Positions 6,497 through 9,850 of a DNA stretch of 9,850 bases are shown here, one piece after another. A program made the translations under genes and the position numbers. This DNA is from JBLHKE01 sp047619485. Its GTDB lineage: Bacteria; Verrucomicrobiota; Verrucomicrobiia; Verrucomicrobiales; DEV007. The notes under the pieces were generated by a model, which did not search any database, was not told the origin of the DNA, and was given only the letters and a program-made list of their open reading frames with translations. Every line of letters starts with the position of its first letter. Position 1 is the stretch's first letter. The stretch lies in NCBI GenBank assembly GCA_047619485.1, contig JBLHKE010000262.1:1-9850 (forward strand), read 5' to 3'.

Positions 6497-6519
6497 AAAA
6501 AACGGTGTGGCGTCGCACC
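6497..6519 (-). terminator. Intrinsic terminator for the minus-strand transporter transcript
   Basis: On the minus strand GGTGCG-ACGC-CACACC (6519-6504) forms a 6-bp stem with one G-T wobble and a four-base loop, followed after one base by a run of six T (6502-6497). This is a standard Rho-independent arrangement for transcripts coming from the SLC13-type gene that ends at 6615. The T run ends only 2 bp from the stop of the converging 148-residue gene. Confidence 0.5.
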
Positions 6520-6530
6520 CATAGCCGCTA

Positions 6531-6587
6531 GGTTGAGAAGGACGCAGCCTCCAAAGGCTACCCTACGTGGCTGCGTCCTTCTCAACC
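6531..6587. repeat. Perfect 19-bp inverted repeat with 19-nt spacer
   Basis: The left arm GGTTGAGAAGGACGCAGCC (6531-6549) is the exact reverse complement of the right arm (6569-6587), with 19 nt between them. It sits between convergent genes ending at 6494 (+) and 6615 (-). A transcript would fold into a very stable hairpin in either direction, but neither side is followed by a T run, so a simple intrinsic terminator is not evident. It may act as a bidirectional transcription barrier or mRNA 3'-end stabiliser, or be a copy of a dispersed palindromic repeat. Confidence 0.85.
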
Positions 6588-6614
6588 CAACGCAATGCCA
6601 CAAGCGCCCCCCAC

Positions 6615-8105
6615 TCACCGATCCAGCCCCGGCGGAAACTGACCTATGTCCAAGCGCCACAAGACCGGCAGGACGAAGTACACAAACAAGGTCAGCAGGA
6701 CGATCGAGATCAGATTCATCCAGATCCCCGCCCGCACCATGTCGGGAATCCGCAAGTAGCCCGAGCCGAACACCACCGCATTCGGCGGCGTCGCGACCGG
6801 CAACATGAAGGCGCAAGAAGCCGCCACCGTCGCAGCCACCATCAGCAAGAACGGATGCACGTCCATCGCGAGCGCCATCGAAGCTAGGATCGGTAAGAGC
6901 ATCGACGTCGTCGCGACATTCGACGTGATTTCAGTGAGAAAATTGACAGCTGCGATTAGCAGCAGCACCGTCAGGATCAGCGGCACCTGAGCCGGCAATT
7001 GCGCCTCCGAACCAATCCATTTCGCCAGCCCACTGGTGTCGAAGCCTTTCGCCAGCGCCATCCCACCACCGAACAGCAGCACAATCCCCCACGGCAACTT
7101 CTTAGTATCCTCCCACTCAAGCAGCGCCCTCCGCTCACCATCATCGCCCGGCCTGCCCGGCAGCAAGAACAGCACGAGACCGGCGACCATCGCGATGATG
7201 GTGTCGTCTAGATTCGGGAGCCAGCCGAACTGCTCCTGCAAGAACGATCGGCTGATCCAAGCCATTACCGTCAGCGCAAAAACCACGAGCAGGCACCGCT
7301 CCTCGCGCCCCATCCCCTGCAGCGCTGCCAGCTGTTTGCAGATCTCGTCCCGCCCACCCGGGAAACTCTTCTGCTCGAAGCGGAATGCCACGCGAGTCAG
7401 ATAGAGCCAGCACAGCCCGAGCAGGATCAGTGAGATCGGCAACCCGAACATCATCCACTGACCGAAAGAGATCTCCACCCCGAAGCGTTCGTAGACCGCC
7501 CCCGCCAACACAAGGTTCGGCGGCGTACCGATCAGTGTCGCCATGCCGCCAATCGACGCACTGTAAGCGATCGCCAACATCAGTGCCCTACCAAAGATCG
7601 CGTTTTCTTTTGCGTCAGTGTTAGGATTATTTCGCAACTGGGTCACGATCGCCATGCCAATCGGCAACATCATGACGGTGGTCGCCGTGTTGGATATCCA
7701 CATCGACATCGCCGCAGTCGCCACCATGAATCCGAGGATGATGCTGGTGACGTGGGTTCCGATCAGCCGGATGATGTTCAGTGCGATCCGCTGGTGGAGC
7801 CCCCACTTCTCGATCCCGATCGCCAGTAGGAAACCACCGATGTAGAGGAAGATGTAGCGGTGCCCGTACTGGGCAGTGGTCGGAGCCAACTCGACCGCGC
7901 CAGTCAGCGGGAACAAGACGATCGGCAGCAGGGCGGTCGCCGCGATCGGGATGGCCTCGGTCACCCACCAGATCGCAATCCACGCGGTCGATGCCAGCAC
8001 CGCCCTTCCAGCAGGGCTCAGCCCCTCCGGGTGTACAAGAACGAGGATCGCAACAAATGCGAGCGGCCCAGCTAGACGGGGCAAAAACTTGTAGGGGAGA
8101 TTCAT
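6615..8105 (-). CDS. SLC13/DASS-family anion:sodium symporter
   Basis: An inner-membrane carrier of the divalent anion:Na+ symporter family, which moves dicarboxylates, citrate or sulfate. The substrate cannot be fixed from sequence. The 496-residue product has the family's usual length, many hydrophobic helices and the two-fold internal repeat: WISNTATTVMMLPIG (136-150) and TEITSNVATTSMLLPI (391-406), with re-entrant loop blocks GTPPNLVLAG (193-202) and ATPPNAVVFGSG (438-449). The two SNT-type motifs bind Na+ and substrate carboxylate in characterised members; the second is SNV here. ATG 8105 (or the adjacent GTG 8108) is chosen because family proteins begin just before the first helix and AAAGGA lies upstream. 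The frame stays open to 8228, but that extension has no family character. It is transcribed divergently from the esterase-like gene. Confidence 0.92.
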   Translation of the reverse strand: MNLPYKFLPRLAGPLAFVAILVLVHPEGLSPAGRAVLASTAWIAIWWVTEAIPIAATALLPIVLFPLTGAVELAPTTAQYGHRYIFLYIGGFLLAIGIEKWGLHQRIALNIIRLIGTHVTSIILGFMVATAAMSMWISNTATTVMMLPIGMAIVTQLRNNPNTDAKENAIFGRALMLAIAYSASIGGMATLIGTPPNLVLAGAVYERFGVEISFGQWMMFGLPISLILLGLCWLYLTRVAFRFEQKSFPGGRDEICKQLAALQGMGREERCLLVVFALTVMAWISRSFLQEQFGWLPNLDDTIIAMVAGLVLFLLPGRPGDDGERRALLEWEDTKKLPWGIVLLFGGGMALAKGFDTSGLAKWIGSEAQLPAQVPLILTVLLLIAAVNFLTEITSNVATTSMLLPILASMALAMDVHPFLLMVAATVAASCAFMLPVATPPNAVVFGSGYLRIPDMVRAGIWMNLISIVLLTLFVYFVLPVLWRLDIGQFPPGLDR

Positions 8106-8298
8106 CACTTGATTGGCGTCCTTTCTACCATGGGATAGAGCGATTTCGCAAAGCCTCAATGTCACCGCCGATAGGAGTGCCAGGATGGGCCTGCTGCCGC
8201 CGACAAGACCAGTGGAAGCCCTCCCCATAGCAACTGGAACCCCTGCTAACTAAATTTGAGAGTTTCCGCCAGTCGCGATCAATGCGAAACTTTCGCCC
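8106..8298. promoter_or_regulatory. Divergent intergenic region with a palindrome at 8284-8296
   Basis: This 193-bp region must hold the start signals of the minus-strand transporter and the + strand esterase-like gene. I found no convincing -35/-10 pair. GCGAAA-C-TTTCGC at 8284-8296 is a perfect 6-bp palindrome around one base and ends 2 nt before ATG 8299, where a ribosome site would be. It could be an operator or a small hairpin that hides the start. No Shine-Dalgarno is seen before 8299. Confidence 0.3.
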
Positions 8299-8724
8299 AT
8301 GAGGCTATTGAGCATCTTCAGCATCGCCGTCGCCGTCGGCGCGCCCATTTTGAACGCTACCGACACCGTCAGAGTTTTCCTCCTCGCCGGCCAATCGAAC
8401 ATGGAGGGCAAAGCCGACAACAAACTCATCGAGCACCACGCGACCGATGGGAAAACCAAAGCCCATCTCGAACACTTGCGCAAAGACGCCGAGTGGGTCG
8501 TGCGCGACGATGCCTTCATCAAATTTCTCAACCGCAACGGAGGCCTGACCATCGGCTACGGCAGTTCCTACAGGAACATGATGAAGGAGATCGAGGCCAC
8601 CTTCGAAGAGTGGAAGCTGGTCAGCTCTGATCGCCCCTACCATGATCTCGGCAGCGCGATCTGTTACACTCGCATCGGCCACGGCATGGGCGAGTCAATG
8701 CTGGAACTGCTCGAGAAAAAGTGA
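8299..8724 (+). pseudogene. Sialate O-acetylesterase-like gene, apparently internally deleted
   Basis: The 141-residue product has an export signal (about 1-20, ending LNA), then VRVFLLAGQSNMEGKADNK (24-42), where Ser33 in GQSNMEG is the SGNH/SASA nucleophile block. It continues as in long family members through WVVRDDAFIKF and GGLTIGYG (81-88). It then passes at once to SYRNMMKEIEATF (90-102) and to EEWKLVSSDRPYHDLGSA (103-120) with the C-terminal His block and MGESMLELLEKK. From family knowledge, full proteins are several hundred residues long and the region between these blocks holds the WFQGWND-type block with oxyanion-hole residues. It is missing here. The frame is preserved, so this is either an in-frame deletion remnant or a miniature protein; loss of esterase activity is expected but not shown. 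The stop overlaps the next gene's GTG (GTGA, 8721-8724). Confidence 0.65.
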
Positions 8725-9850
8725 TCCGTCTCACCTCCATCGTCCTCTTCGCAACGCTACTAATCGCCGGCGCCGAGGACGGCACCCTACCGACTGACGA
8801 GGGAGAGTTTCGCAAGGGTATCCAGCCGCTGCTGACAGAGTTATGCAGCGACTGCCACGGCGAGAAGAAACAGAAAGCAGAGTTCTTTCTGCACGATATC
8901 GACGGTTCGATCACCGGTGGCAAAGACACCGTGCGCTGGGAAAAGATTCTCGAAATGATCAGCCTAGGTGACATGCCACCGGAGGAAAAGCCGCAGCTGT
9001 CGAAACTCGAACGCGCCCAGGTCACGACGTGGATTGCCACAGAATTGCGCAAGATCGGCCGTGGCCAGGACGAGGGAAAGCTCGCTCTCCCGCACCAGGC
9101 TAACCGCATCGACCACGAGGCGTTGTTTAGCGGCGAGCACCAAGGGCCAGCCTATTCTCCTGCGCGACTGTGGCGGAAAAACCCACACATCTACGACCGC
9201 TTCGCCAGGGAACTGCGCACCAAAATCTCGCAACCGTTCCTCGGGCTCGGCGGCAAGGGTATCCAAGACTACGCCACCCTATTCGCAGACGAGGCGACCA
9301 TCAAGACGATGCTGCGCAACAGCAACCTCATCGCGGAATCAATGGTCTCGAAGCAACGCAGCCACGTCAACCGACACCTCAACGTGCTCTTTAAAGAAGG
9401 CGCCGAACCGACCGAGGAACAGATCGAGAGCGCCATCACAGATCTCTTCCGGCTGATCTTCTACCGTGACCCGAGTTCCGAAGATCGCGAGCGCTACATC
9501 GACGGCCTATTCAAAATGAACCGCGACCTCGGTGGTCTCAAACTCGGTATGCGATCGCTGATCACCGCGATGCTGATGTCACAAGAGTTTGTCTACCGCA
9601 TGGAGATCGGACTGGGCGAAGCGCTGCCAAGCGGGAGGCGCATGCTCAGCGCGGATGAGATCGCCTACGCGCTCTCGTTTGCCCTCTACGATAAACCTGA
9701 CCCCTCGCTTCTCAAAGCCGCCGCCGATGGCAAACTCGCGACCAGGGAAGACGTCGCTCGCGAGACGCGGAGGATTCTCGAGATCGAAGACGAGAGAAAG
9801 CAATACTGGAACTATCCGATGTACCACCGCTGGGGCGAAGATTACTACCA
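8721..9850 (+). CDS. DUF1592-type planctomycete cytochrome c protein (partial, 3' end off window)
   Basis: A frame open for 376 codons from GTG 8721 to the right edge. It starts with a signal peptide (MIRLTSIVLFATLLIAGA), so the product is exported. Residues 42-46 are CSDCH, a CxxCH haem-c motif, in a planctomycete-type cytochrome domain closing with LGDMPPEEKPQLSKLERAQV (about 87-106). The middle holds NRIDHEALFSGEHQGPAYSP (about 139-158) and RLWRKNPHIYDRF. Later blocks LFRLIFYRDPSSEDRERY (about 240-257), LITAMLMSQEFVYRMEIG and LSADEIAYALSFALYDKPDP (about 308-327) match the DUF1592 region of the DUF1587/1592/1588/1585 proteins. The exact role is unknown; such proteins often sit beside sulfatases and esterases in polysaccharide-use loci. 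GTG overlaps the preceding stop by 4 bp, so translation is probably coupled. Confidence 0.88.
   Translation, partial: MIRLTSIVLFATLLIAGAEDGTLPTDEGEFRKGIQPLLTELCSDCHGEKKQKAEFFLHDIDGSITGGKDTVRWEKILEMISLGDMPPEEKPQLSKLERAQVTTWIATELRKIGRGQDEGKLALPHQANRIDHEALFSGEHQGPAYSPARLWRKNPHIYDRFARELRTKISQPFLGLGGKGIQDYATLFADEATIKTMLRNSNLIAESMVSKQRSHVNRHLNVLFKEGAEPTEEQIESAITDLFRLIFYRDPSSEDRERYIDGLFKMNRDLGGLKLGMRSLITAMLMSQEFVYRMEIGLGEALPSGRRMLSADEIAYALSFALYDKPDPSLLKAAADGKLATREDVARETRRILEIEDERKQYWNYPMYHRWGEDYY

Noticed and set aside
6531..6587. Inverted repeat as the ends of an insertion sequence or MITE
   Set aside because: Only 19 nt lie between the arms, no transposase is present and no flanking target duplication is seen.

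Overview
The window looks like chromosomal DNA from a GC-rich, Gram-negative member of the Verrucomicrobia (PVC group). The reasons are a C-terminal PEP-CTERM sorting signal, a neighbouring secreted protein resembling the verrucomicrobial TIGR02597 family, a planctomycete/verrucomicrobial-type cytochrome c of the DUF1592 class, and a sialate O-acetylesterase-like gene beside it. The phylum is inferred from these families, not from a marker gene.

Layout. Positions 1-88 hold the end of an unidentified + strand gene. It converges on a two-gene minus-strand unit (about 1967 to 96): a TIGR02597-like secreted protein followed by a PEP-CTERM protein. The TIGR02597-like gene appears to have lost its signal peptide to an in-frame TGA. 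An AT-rich divergent intergenic region (about 1868-2171) carries a good sigma70-type promoter for a + strand housekeeping operon: coaC, coaB (separate genes 4 nt apart, steps of coenzyme A synthesis) and ribD (riboflavin synthesis, start overlapping the coaB stop). Three membrane-protein genes follow on the + strand: a 192-aa single-pass protein, a polytopic HTTM-like protein whose N-terminal start is uncertain, and a 148-aa four-helix protein.

Convergent to these, on the minus strand, is a SLC13/DASS-type anion symporter (8105 to 6615). A perfect 19-bp inverted repeat and a separate minus-strand intrinsic terminator lie between it and the 148-aa gene. Divergent from the transporter, on the + strand, is a strikingly short sialate O-acetylesterase-like gene that keeps both ends of the family but seems to lack the middle. 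It overlaps by 4 bp a GTG-started DUF1592-type cytochrome c gene that runs off the right edge.

Functionally the window mixes core cofactor synthesis (CoA, riboflavin) with accessory envelope and secreted functions. I see no mobile element, CRISPR array, tRNA, rRNA or defence system. The most interesting items are small: the two apparently decayed secreted-protein genes, the HTTM-like gene whose reading frame extends upstream of any standard start, the three-gene uncharacterised membrane cluster, and the intergenic repeats.
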